Source of the DNA: Acidobacteriota bacterium
GTDB lineage: Bacteria; Acidobacteriota; Terriglobia; Terriglobales; Acidobacteriaceae
Direction of reading: 5' to 3'
DNA length: 6,240 nucleotides
Assembly (NCBI GenBank): GCA_021781075.1
Contig: JAJXXN010000331.1
Coordinates: 1-6,240 of the forward strand
Shown here: positions 1 to 5,808 of the stretch, piece after piece
Layout of the letters: the number at the start of each line of letters is the position of its first letter
Position numbering within the stretch: the first letter of the stretch is position 1
The notes under the pieces: model-generated
Database searches by the model: none
What the model was told of the DNA's origin: nothing
What the model saw: the letters and a program-made list of their open reading frames with translations, nothing else
Program-made: the position numbers and the translations under genes

Positions 1-313
1 TGCGCTTGGCGATGTTGGCGGCCTGGTCGCCGATGCGCTCGAGGTCGCCGTTGATCTTGATGACGGCGAGGATGAAGCGCAGGTCGATGGCCATGGGCTG
101 CTCCTTGGCCATGATCTCGTAGGCCATTTCGTCGAGTTCACGCTGGGCGCGGTCGATCGCGAGTTCGTTGTCGCGGACAAATTTGCACAGCCCCTTGTCG
201 CGCTTGAGGTAGGCCTCGAGGGCGAGATCGACGGTCTGCTGGGTGAGCGCGGCCATGGCGAGGAGTTTGTCCTTCAACTCCGCAAGTTGCATGTGAAAAT
301 TGATTCTTGGCAA
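1..313 (-). CDS. phoU: PhoU, phosphate-signalling regulator (partial, N-terminal half)
   Basis: PhoU links the PstSCAB phosphate importer to the PhoR/PhoB two-component system and keeps the Pho regulon off when phosphate is plentiful; it is a cytoplasmic all-helical protein. The 104 visible residues begin MPRINFHMQLAELKDKLL and are almost entirely helical. The metal-binding signature E-x-x-x-D is present as DLERIGDQAANIAKR (E92, D96), which is diagnostic of the family. Full PhoU proteins are about 220 residues, so roughly half lies beyond the left edge. I place the start at TTG (311-313): it has a GGGAGG ribosome binding site (319-324) 5 nt upstream and gives the family-typical MPRxxF opening. 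The next ATG (290-292) would remove this conserved start. No pst genes are visible; the upstream neighbour is an unrelated transporter 205 bp away. Confidence 0.93.
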   Translation of the reverse strand, partial: MPRINFHMQLAELKDKLLAMAALTQQTVDLALEAYLKRDKGLCKFVRDNELAIDRAQRELDEMAYEIMAKEQPMAIDLRFILAVIKINGDLERIGDQAANIAKR

Positions 314-446
314 TTGAGCCTCCCTGCGACGGGTGAACTTGCGCTGACGGCAATGAAAAATCAGCCGGGCCTGCGCTCCCTACTCTTTAGACTAACGGCA
401 AACAGCAAAAACTTCACCCCGCAAGGGATTTTATTGTGACCAAAAT

Positions 447-489
447 GCAAACCAGTCCGCGCTGGCTTCCTGTGCGTGGGCTGGTTTGC
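447..489 (-). terminator. Inverted repeat downstream of the MFS gene, probable weak terminator
   Basis: The arms 447-458 (gcaaaccagtcc) and 478-489 (gggctggtttgc) pair over 12 positions with one G-U wobble, around a 19-nt loop. The hairpin lies about 30 bp past the stop codon of the leftward transporter gene. Read on the minus strand it is followed by ATTTTGG, a short T-rich run, so termination is plausible but not strong. The rest of the 205-bp gap (314-518) shows no convincing sigma-70 promoter or Pho box for phoU. Confidence 0.45.
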
Positions 490-518
490 CTCCCGGCAAA
501 ATTCACACAAATTTAAAA

Positions 519-1769
519 TCACTCGGCTAGCAACTCGGTGCCCTTTGATTCCCTGCCGAAGAGGATGACGATGGCGAGCGCGATGGCGACGACGGTGACG
601 GTGACGGCAAGCACGCCCCGGTAGCTGCCGAAATGCTCAGCCGCGCGCGCCTGAATCACCACGTTCCACGCGGTGATGAGGCCGCCGATCTGGTAGGCGA
701 GGCCGGGGGCTGTGGCGCGCATGGGTGCCGGGGTCAGTTCGGTGAGGTAGGCGGGAATGACACCCCAGGCACCCTGCACCATGAAGAAGGTGAGGAAGGA
801 GCCGAGCGCGATGGCCCAGACCGAGTGGCCGTACGCGTAGAGCGGAATCACAGGGATGGCGAGCAGGGCGGCGGTGAAGATGGCGCGTTTGCGACCCCAC
901 TTCTCGGAGAGCGAACCGAAGACGAACCCGCCGAGGATGGAGCCAAAGCCATAAAGGATGCCGATGCGGCCGACAAGCGCCGGGGAGAACTTGACTTCAG
1001 ATTGCAGGAATGTCGGGTACACATCCTGCGTGCCATGGGAGAAACTCATGAACAGTGTCATCAGCAGAATCAGGAATAGAAAGGTTGGCGCAAAGCTGAG
1101 CATGTAATGGAACTTGCGCAGCAGGTTGGGCAGTGTGAATGGGACCTTGCGCCACTCGGCGCGGCTTTGAATGCCACTGAGCCAGAGCGGGGACTCGCCA
1201 ACGAAGACAGCGATGTAGGGGATGAGCAGCAGAGGCGCGGCGCCGAAGAGGAAGAGCCCGCGCCAATGGAGGGTAGTGAAGAGCCATCCGAAGATGCCCG
1301 CGGCAAAAATCTGCCCGACGGCGTACCCCTCCTGCAGAATGCCGGAGAAGGTTCCGCGGCCCTCGGTGGGAAGGGTTTCAAAGACGAGCGCGGCGCCGAC
1401 GCCCCAGATGCCGCCCATGGCGATGCCGAAGCAGGCGCGCAGCCAGAGAAAGGAGTGGAGCGATGGCGCGTAGGCGCTGGCTATCTCGATGGCGGAGAAG
1501 GTCAGGATGTTGAACATCAGCACCGGCTTTCGCCCGTACCTGTCCGCCAGCCAGCCGAAGAGCAGCGCGCCAACGGGGCGTAAAAGCTGCGTGAGCAGGA
1601 CGGCGGTCATGACCTCGGATTTGCGGACGTTGAACTCCGCGGCAATGGCTGGAATGCAGAAGATGAGCAGGAAGTAATCGAATGAGTCCAGGGTCCAGCC
1701 GAGAAAGGAGGCGGTAAAAGTGTTGAACTGTCGCGAGCTCAACTGACGAAAATGATTGATTGCACTCAT
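519..1769 (-). CDS. MFS transporter, SHS (sialate/lactate:H+ symporter) family
   Basis: Inner-membrane secondary transporter of 416 residues with about 12 hydrophobic segments, probably importing a monocarboxylate (lactate-like) with protons. The N-terminal half carries the MFS motif GWLADRYGRKP (72-82) and the DSFDYF segment in TM1 (28-33); the C-terminal half has the second copy GSLSEKWGRKR (285-295). In TM7 residues 244-253 read SHGTQDVYPT. This matches the signature known from the yeast lactate permease Jen1 (N-x-x-S/T-H-x-S/T-Q-D-x-x-x-T), except that the leading Asn is Met241. Length is normal for the family. The start ATG (1767-1769) has no clear ribosome binding site. It is transcribed away from yceI and may have its own promoter in 1770-1830. 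The substrate cannot be fixed from sequence; sialate, lactate/pyruvate and other carboxylates are the options. Confidence 0.85.
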   Translation of the reverse strand: MSAINHFRQLSSRQFNTFTASFLGWTLDSFDYFLLIFCIPAIAAEFNVRKSEVMTAVLLTQLLRPVGALLFGWLADRYGRKPVLMFNILTFSAIEIASAYAPSLHSFLWLRACFGIAMGGIWGVGAALVFETLPTEGRGTFSGILQEGYAVGQIFAAGIFGWLFTTLHWRGLFLFGAAPLLLIPYIAVFVGESPLWLSGIQSRAEWRKVPFTLPNLLRKFHYMLSFAPTFLFLILLMTLFMSFSHGTQDVYPTFLQSEVKFSPALVGRIGILYGFGSILGGFVFGSLSEKWGRKRAIFTAALLAIPVIPLYAYGHSVWAIALGSFLTFFMVQGAWGVIPAYLTELTPAPMRATAPGLAYQIGGLITAWNVVIQARAAEHFGSYRGVLAVTVTVVAIALAIVILFGRESKGTELLAE

Positions 1770-1952
1770 ACGCGCGTAAGAATACCAGATAAGCGCGGGG
1801 TGTTGAACTGATTTCTAATACAGAAATTTGTGATGTTCATGCGCGAAGTCGGCATAAACACAGGCGACGGCGGAGATCACAAATCAGGCCAAGGCGGGAG
1901 GAAGAGCTTTGGGGGTGACTTGCGGGGGAAATGCGGAGGGGGGATGGTAAAA

Positions 1953-1972
1953 ATATTTGTTGCAACGAATAT
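1953..1972. promoter_or_regulatory. Near-perfect 20-bp palindrome, probable MarR operator
   Basis: ATATTTGTTGCAACGAATAT is symmetric in 9 of 10 base pairs; only 1958/1967 fails to match. Its centre is GTTGCAAC. Size and symmetry fit the 16-20 bp dyads bound by MarR-family dimers. It lies 16 bp upstream of a TATAAA box (1989-1994), where a bound repressor would cover the -35 area, and a MarR gene is encoded 0.8 kb downstream on the same strand. Palindrome and position are seen directly; binding by that MarR protein is inferred. Confidence 0.6.
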
Positions 1973-1988
1973 CTCCCCGGGTGCATCC

Positions 1989-1994
1989 TATAAA
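1989..1994 (+). promoter_or_regulatory. Candidate -10 box of the yceI promoter
   Basis: TATAAA matches the sigma-70 -10 consensus at five of six positions and lies 75 bp upstream of the yceI ATG. No good -35 hexamer is found at the usual 16-18 bp spacing; that position falls in the right half of the palindrome (CGAATA, 1966-1971). The promoter may therefore be intrinsically weak or need a different sigma factor. Confidence 0.35.
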
Positions 1995-2069
1995 GGTGGG
2001 TCGGCCCTGCATCATCGCCGGCATTGCGTACGACAAATTTCAATCACACCCCCGAAAGGAAAACTCCCA

Positions 2070-2645
2070 ATGAAGCGTCTTACACTTTTTGCACTGCTCC
2101 TTGCCCTCGTCACCTCAATGGCATCTGCGCAGGCCACCAACTGGTCGGTTGACCCCGCGCACAGCAACGTTGAGTTCAGCATCAAGCATATGGGACTCTC
2201 CAACGTGCACGGCCGCTTCGGCCGCGTCAGCGGCACCATTGTCTACAACCCGGCCGATGTCGAGAAGTCCAGCGTCAACGTCTCCATCGACCTCACCGGC
2301 ATTGACACCGGCATGGCGCCGCGCGACAACCACCTCAAGAGCGACTCGTTTTTTGATGTCGCCAAGTACACCTCGGCAACCTTTGTGAGCACCAGCGTGG
2401 CCAAGGATGGCAGCGGCCTCAAGGTCACCGGCAACCTCACCCTGCACGGCGTGACAAAGCCGGTTGTGCTCAGCGTTGAGGCCCCGGCAACCGCGGTCAG
2501 CCCCATGGACCACAAGCAGCACAGCGGCTTCAACGCGACGGCGTCCATCAATCGCAAGGATTTCAACATTGGCAGCACCTTCCCCGAAGCCATTGTTGGC
2601 GATGACGTCAAGCTGACCATTGAAGTGGAAGCGGTGCAGCAGTAA
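2070..2645 (+). CDS. yceI: YceI-family secreted lipid-binding protein
   Basis: Periplasmic lipocalin-like beta-barrel protein of 191 residues. Members of the family bind polyisoprenoid or other amphiphilic lipids; the physiological role is often unknown, with links to stress and high-pH responses. Residues 1-20 form a Sec signal peptide (MKR, hydrophobic core, ASA cleavage site before Q21). The mature part has the family landmarks in order: WSVDPAHSNVEFSIKHMGLS (25-44), RDNHLKSDSFFDVAKY (85-100), the GNLTLHGVTKPV strand (121-132), NRKDFNIG (161-168) and the last strand VKLTIEVEAV (180-189). Length is typical. The ATG at 2070 is chosen because of the AAGGA ribosome binding site 9 nt upstream and the signal peptide directly after it. 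A MarR gene follows 113 bp downstream, and the palindrome at 1953-1972 suggests repression by it. Confidence 0.93.
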   Translation: MKRLTLFALLLALVTSMASAQATNWSVDPAHSNVEFSIKHMGLSNVHGRFGRVSGTIVYNPADVEKSSVNVSIDLTGIDTGMAPRDNHLKSDSFFDVAKYTSATFVSTSVAKDGSGLKVTGNLTLHGVTKPVVLSVEAPATAVSPMDHKQHSGFNATASINRKDFNIGSTFPEAIVGDDVKLTIEVEAVQQ

Positions 2646-2679
2646 GGGACTAAGGGACTGGGGGATTGAGGGACTGAGG
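2646..2679 (+). repeat. Tandem 8-bp repeat after yceI
   Basis: Immediately after the yceI stop codon, four imperfect 8-bp units run head to tail: GGGACTAA, GGGACTGG, GGGATTGA, GGGACTGA, followed by GG. The array lies in the 113-bp yceI-marR gap and has no open reading frame of its own. It could be a slippage-prone microsatellite-like tract; no function can be read from it. Confidence 0.65.
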
Positions 2680-2758
2680 AGTTCATTCGGCAACGTGAAT
2701 CCATGAACACTTCAACCTTGGTCCTTTGCTCCACAGCGTCAGGAAGCAGGCAAGGCGG

Positions 2759-3235
2759 ATGGACAAGAAAGTCGAAGGGAGCGCGGCACAAAAGCAGCCA
2801 TCGCTGGAGGAGGCGGCGCTGCTTGAGGTGCTGCGCACCGCCGACGCCCTCGGACGTGCCGCGCAGCGCCTCATCAAGCGATGGAAAATCACCGCAACGC
2901 AATACAACGTGCTGCGGATTTTGCGCGGCGCGCAGGCAACTGGCGGCGCTACCTGTTCTGAAATTGGCGAACGCATGATCACCGCCGAGCCGGACATCAC
3001 ACGCCTGCTCGCCCGCTTGAAAAAACTCGGCTACATCGGCCAACAACGTGACAAGGCCGACCGCCGCATTGTCCGCACTCAAATCCGCCCCAAAGGGCTC
3101 GAGTTGCTCTCCGAGATGGATGCGCCGATGAAGGAACTGCCGAAGACCCTGCTGAGCCGCCTGGATCATGGTGAGTTGCACGAACTCATGCGCATGCTGC
3201 AACTGGCGCGTGAAGGCGCACCCCGCAATCCTTGA
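2759..3235 (+). CDS. MarR-family winged-helix transcriptional regulator
   Basis: DNA-binding dimeric regulator of 158 residues, normal for MarR proteins. N-terminal helices (17-42) and C-terminal helices (116-152) would form the dimer interface. The winged helix-turn-helix covers about 44-113: TATQYNVLRIL (46-56), recognition region CSEIGERMITAEPDITRLLARLKKLGYI (66-93) and the wing QRDKADRRIVRTQIRPKG (96-113) with the conserved Asp-Arg pair (D101, R102). One cysteine (C66) at the start of the HTH could be redox-sensitive, but this is speculation. ATG 2759 is preferred: an AGG at 2748-2750 lies 8 nt upstream. A TTG at 2726 would add 11 residues with no clear ribosome binding site. It probably controls yceI and itself through the palindrome at 1953-1972; the inducing ligand is unknown. 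Confidence 0.9.
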   Translation: MDKKVEGSAAQKQPSLEEAALLEVLRTADALGRAAQRLIKRWKITATQYNVLRILRGAQATGGATCSEIGERMITAEPDITRLLARLKKLGYIGQQRDKADRRIVRTQIRPKGLELLSEMDAPMKELPKTLLSRLDHGELHELMRMLQLAREGAPRNP

Positions 3236-3247
3236 TAGCTGCAAAAC

Positions 3248-3278
3248 AAAAATCCCCGGCCATGCGCCGGGGATTTTT
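3248..3278. terminator. Bidirectional rho-independent terminator
   Basis: Perfect 13-bp inverted repeat AAAAATCCCCGGC (3248-3260) / GCCGGGGATTTTT (3266-3278) with a 5-nt loop. A GC-rich core and T-run on both strands make it a good intrinsic terminator in either direction. It lies between the rightward marR stop (3235) and the leftward regulator stop (3292), exactly where convergent units must end. Confidence 0.93.
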
Positions 3279-3291
3279 TGCACGCAGCAAT

Positions 3292-4047
3292 TTATTGCAT
3301 CACGCCTGTGTCCGGCTCCGTGGGGATGATTTTGTTGTGCAGGCAATAGAGCGCAAGCTCGAGCCGGTCCGAGACGCCCAGCTTGTCGTAGATCTTGCGC
3401 AAATGGTTCTTGATCACCTGCTCCGTGGTCCCAAGCTGCGTGGCAATCTCCTTGTTGCGCTTGCCCTGCGTGATGCAGGTGATGATCTGCAACTCCTTGG
3501 GTGAAATCTTCGGCTGCGTGCGCGGATTGACGAGGGCGGCGGCCTGGGCTCGATAGGCCTCGATGACCCAGTTGACGGATTGGTTGTCAATCCACGTTTC
3601 GCCGGCTGCAATCTTGCGGATGCACTTGACCAGCAGGTCGGGCGAGATGGAGCGGCTGATGATGCCGCGCACACCCTTGCGGTAAAGCTCCACGGTGTTG
3701 GTCTCTTCAGCCGCCACGGCCTGGAGAATCAATTTCACACCGGGCGCAAGGCGCAAAATCTCCGGGATGGCATCCACACTGCCCGCCAGCATGCCGCCTT
3801 CCAGCAGCACCACGTCCGAGGGGAACCGCTGAATGGCTGCGAATAGATTCGCCAGCGAAGCGGCCTGCGCAACAACACGGATATCATCCTCGAGCGCGAT
3901 GATCTTGCGAATACCTACGCGATAGATGGCCTGCGAATCAGCCAAGATGACGCGGATGGCGTCTGGTTGGCAATGTTCGTTGCTCTCTTCCACGTTCGAG
4001 TTGTCCGAAATTATCTCCATTTGCCTCACATCCACATCAAAGTGCAT
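3292..4047 (-). CDS. NarL/LuxR-type response regulator with degenerate receiver domain
   Basis: Transcription factor of 251 residues: a 29-residue N-terminal extension, a receiver-like domain (about 30-150) and a C-terminal LuxR/GerE helix-turn-helix (about 180-240: ISPKELQIITCITQGKRNKEIA, then the recognition stretch TTEQVIKNHLRKIYDKLGV). The HTH is intact and should bind DNA. The receiver keeps the fold pattern but not the chemistry. The usual LADDHP acidic pair reads LADSQA (D37, S38). The phosphoacceptor Asp of LLDxxM is Glu83 (LLEGGM). The switch Thr/Ser position reads LQA (108-110), and the invariant Lys is Arg132 (IISRSIS). It is therefore probably not switched by a histidine kinase; Glu83 may mimic phosphorylation, or activity may depend on a ligand or partner. 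Its ATG lies 2 nt after the PilZ stop codon with no good ribosome binding site of its own, so translation is probably coupled to PilZ. Confidence 0.88.
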   Translation of the reverse strand: MHFDVDVRQMEIISDNSNVEESNEHCQPDAIRVILADSQAIYRVGIRKIIALEDDIRVVAQAASLANLFAAIQRFPSDVVLLEGGMLAGSVDAIPEILRLAPGVKLILQAVAAEETNTVELYRKGVRGIISRSISPDLLVKCIRKIAAGETWIDNQSVNWVIEAYRAQAAALVNPRTQPKISPKELQIITCITQGKRNKEIATQLGTTEQVIKNHLRKIYDKLGVSDRLELALYCLHNKIIPTEPDTGVMQ

Positions 4048-4049
4048 TG

Positions 4050-4427
4050 CTATACAAACTCATATTCATCAATCGTGGAGGCCGTCAAAAAGACCTCGCC
4101 CTCCTTGGTGGAACGCGTCACGCGTCCCTGGCATGCGATGCTGACATCCGCCTTCAAACCGAGTGCGTCACCGGGCATTTTCAAGGTGAAATCAATCAGC
4201 GCGCCCGGCTGCATCAGCTCGGGCATTTCAAAGAGCACGCCGGAGGCGGAGACATTCCTGGTGAAGGCCTTGATGAGCCCGTGGCTTGTGGTGATGCCCA
4301 CTTGCATACGCAAGGGAAAACGCACCGCGCAGCGCACCTCCTGCTTGCCATTGGCTTGTGTGGGAGCGGGCGCGGAATTGGTCTCATTGAAACCGAAATC
4401 TTTCATAACGGGTGTGAGTATAACCAT
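4050..4427 (-). CDS. PilZ-domain protein, probable c-di-GMP receptor
   Basis: Small cytoplasmic protein of 125 residues with a single PilZ domain. Counting from the chosen ATG, the two c-di-GMP-binding motifs are R-x-x-x-R as RCAVR (32-36) and N-x-S-x-x-G as NVSASG (58-63), followed by the usual beta strand VLFEM. The end of the barrel is seen in ACQGRVTRS (98-106). PilZ proteins change conformation on c-di-GMP binding and act on a partner. The start ATG (4425-4427) has AAGGTG 10 nt upstream (4438-4443). An ATG at 4406 is possible but lacks a ribosome binding site, and extension to a GTG at 4487 adds non-conserved sequence. The downstream partner, 2 nt away, is a regulator that cannot be phosphorylated in the normal way, so this PilZ protein could supply its input signal (inference). 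Confidence 0.85.
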   Translation of the reverse strand: MVILTPVMKDFGFNETNSAPAPTQANGKQEVRCAVRFPLRMQVGITTSHGLIKAFTRNVSASGVLFEMPELMQPGALIDFTLKMPGDALGLKADVSIACQGRVTRSTKEGEVFLTASTIDEYEFV

Positions 4428-4542
4428 AGCAGAAAAACACCTTGGCCGGCCCCGGGTAATGTAACTTCTATGCCGAACCGACGACACCGTACTATGGTAC
4501 CCGCCATTACTTCAAGGGTAATATTACCATATTTTATTTTGA
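4428..4542 (-). promoter_or_regulatory. Presumed promoter region of the PilZ-LuxR unit, with 12-bp palindrome
   Basis: This 115-bp gap must carry the promoter of the PilZ-LuxR unit unless it is read through from the gene upstream. It contains a perfect palindrome, GGTAATATTACC (4517-4528), 14 bp past the upstream gene's stop codon. Directly after it on the minus strand is TTGAAG (4515-4510), a possible -35 box; 18 bp further lies TACGGT, only a poor -10. The palindrome could be an operator, but no binding protein can be named. Confidence 0.3.
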
Positions 4543-5808
4543 CTAGATTGCCAAGTCGGGGTCATGGATCAGTGCCGCGGAGGCACCGACCCACCGAAGA
4601 TCGCGGTTGTGGTCCACGCCCATCATTTGTCCCCTCCCTAGTCGAATGAGGGGCAGGACCGGCGTCAATGCGCCGTCCCCAGGCCACAGATAAAGGATGC
4701 GAATCTCGGGCTGTGTGGGGCCTTCCGGGGTAAAAATGGTTTTCTCAAAATCCATGCGTTGCTGCAGAAGATAACCCGGGCGGGATTGCGGGGCTATGGC
4801 CAGCAACTCACTGCGCCGTGGAGAAAAGCGAATTCCCTTTCCCGCAAACGAGAAGAGCGGCTTGAGCAAGAGGCCATGATAGACCGGGTCCTGGCCTTTG
4901 GGCACTTCCACGCCGGAGGCGGCGAGCTCTTCGGCGCCGGGTCCGGCAAGGAACTCGTGCAAAAAGACCGAGGGCGGCACAACCGGGTCACCATTCAGCC
5001 AAGGCAGCGAATACTTGCTGATCAAAAAGTACCAGTTTGGATGGCCGGCCCACTCCACATCCCACGCGGCCTGCCAGTCGAAGGAGGGTTGCACGCCTTT
5101 GGCGATCAGTTCGTCGGCGATGACGCGGTTGTATATCCGGCGGATGGCAACAAGCCTGCCGGATGCATCTCGATAGCAAAGTTCATTGCCCCGCGGCATG
5201 ACTTCGCGCACATCAACCAGCCCAATGCCAAGCTCACGGACGGTGGCAACAAAATCGGGCGCGGTCTTCTGGTGCAGCGGATCCAACTCAAGCAGCACCA
5301 CCTCGGCAGGGTCGTGAGAGCCGACAATCGTCCGCCGCAGGAGTTGCCAATAAGAATCCCGGTTCAGGCCGCCAAGAAAAATCCGTAACTCCGCGGGCAG
5401 ATCAAAGACACGCTTGTACGACTCGGCCAGTTGGGGCTGAAAGCCGTAGAGGGATGGGAAGCCCTGAATTTCGACGAGCCTTGGGTGGAGCGCGCCGCGA
5501 TCATCGCGAACAAGCGCAAAATCAGCGGCAAGAAAATTAGGGTGGGCGGAGTCACCATCTGCACGCCAGCCAGCGGGAATGGCGTCATCGGCGCGGCGCA
5601 GGTACTCGCCATCCGCCAGCAGCTTCCGGGTGAGCCGCGCGCCGGCCTCTGCCAGTTCCTCCAAGAATGCGTGCGATAGGAAGACCGGCGTCTCGGCAAC
5701 GCGAAAACCAACCTCCATGCCGGAGGTAGCGGCCAGATCCGCGAGCAGGCGGTGATAGCCGGCATCTGTAAAGCCTTGGTTGAAGTGCATTCGAGCCGGC
5801 TGAAGCAA
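4543..5808 (-). CDS. Conserved hypothetical protein, ATP-grasp-like
   Basis: Protein of 421 residues without signal peptide or membrane segments. I do not recognise a named family member, but the layout resembles ATP-grasp ligases. An N-terminal part ends in LVEIQGFPSLYGFQPQLAE (111-129), similar in style to the pre-ATP-grasp region of peptide-ligase relatives. A Rossmann-like segment follows (AEVVLLELDPL, 168-178; LGIGLVDVREV, 193-203). Then come KPLFSFAGKGIRF (316-328), which looks like the nucleotide-binding Lys and glycine loop, YLLQQRMDFEK (346-356), the PEIRILYLW strand (367-375) and a C-terminal LIRLGRGQMMGVDHN (387-401) that could supply metal- or phosphate-binding residues. The start is TTG at 5808: GGAGG (5815-5819) lies 6 nt upstream, whereas the ATG at 5790 has no such site. 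It is divergent from the secreted repeat protein, 219 bp away. Substrate unknown; the ATP-grasp assignment is an inference from motifs. Confidence 0.65.
   Translation of the reverse strand: MLQPARMHFNQGFTDAGYHRLLADLAATSGMEVGFRVAETPVFLSHAFLEELAEAGARLTRKLLADGEYLRRADDAIPAGWRADGDSAHPNFLAADFALVRDDRGALHPRLVEIQGFPSLYGFQPQLAESYKRVFDLPAELRIFLGGLNRDSYWQLLRRTIVGSHDPAEVVLLELDPLHQKTAPDFVATVRELGIGLVDVREVMPRGNELCYRDASGRLVAIRRIYNRVIADELIAKGVQPSFDWQAAWDVEWAGHPNWYFLISKYSLPWLNGDPVVPPSVFLHEFLAGPGAEELAASGVEVPKGQDPVYHGLLLKPLFSFAGKGIRFSPRRSELLAIAPQSRPGYLLQQRMDFEKTIFTPEGPTQPEIRILYLWPGDGALTPVLPLIRLGRGQMMGVDHNRDLRWVGASAALIHDPDLAI

Larger units (their letters stand above)
1770..2069. promoter_or_regulatory. Divergent control region between the MFS gene and yceI
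   Basis: This 300-bp stretch between two divergent starts shows no credible gene. Near the MFS side is a dyad ATTTCT (1811-1816) / AGAAAT (1822-1827), about 40-60 bp upstream of the transporter start. In the middle is a G-rich plus strand with four G-runs (1896-1898, 1911-1915, 1924-1928, 1938-1943). On the yceI side are a 20-bp palindrome (1953-1972) and a TATAAA box (1989-1994), then an AAGGA ribosome binding site (2056-2060) 9 nt before the yceI ATG. The open frame that extends upstream from yceI to 1830 has no ribosome binding site and would bury the signal peptide. Confidence 0.6.

Noticed and set aside
331..419. Long-range inverted repeat GGGTGAA / TTCACCC upstream of phoU
   Set aside because: Only 7 bp with a 75-bp spacer, which is expected by chance.
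633..1583. Plus-strand frames antisense to the MFS gene
   Set aside because: Low-complexity Glu/Gly/Ala-rich translations typical of the opposite strand of a membrane protein gene.
1830..2069. Upstream extension of yceI giving a 271-residue protein
   Set aside because: It is in frame but has no ribosome binding site, a composition unlike a protein domain, and would bury a clear signal peptide. The ATG at 2070 has an AAGGA site and a normal signal sequence.
2115..2693. Minus-strand 192-residue frame over yceI
   Set aside because: Antisense shadow of yceI, favoured by GC-rich codon use; no recognisable protein features.
2726..2758. TTG start giving 11 more residues on the MarR protein
   Set aside because: No ribosome binding site in front of it; the ATG at 2759 has an AGG at good spacing and gives a standard MarR length.
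2243..3346. Long minus-strand frame across yceI, marR and the terminator
   Set aside because: It runs antisense to two well-supported genes, crosses a strong terminator and shows no family motifs.
4519..4527. TAATATTAC, the nick-site nonanucleotide of rolling-circle ssDNA viruses
   Set aside because: It is simply part of the GGTAATATTACC palindrome; there is no Rep gene, iteron set or stable GC-rich stem around it.
4047..4649. Plus-strand 200-residue frame over the PilZ gene and the following gap
   Set aside because: Overlaps the PilZ gene in antisense and has no ribosome binding site or family motif.
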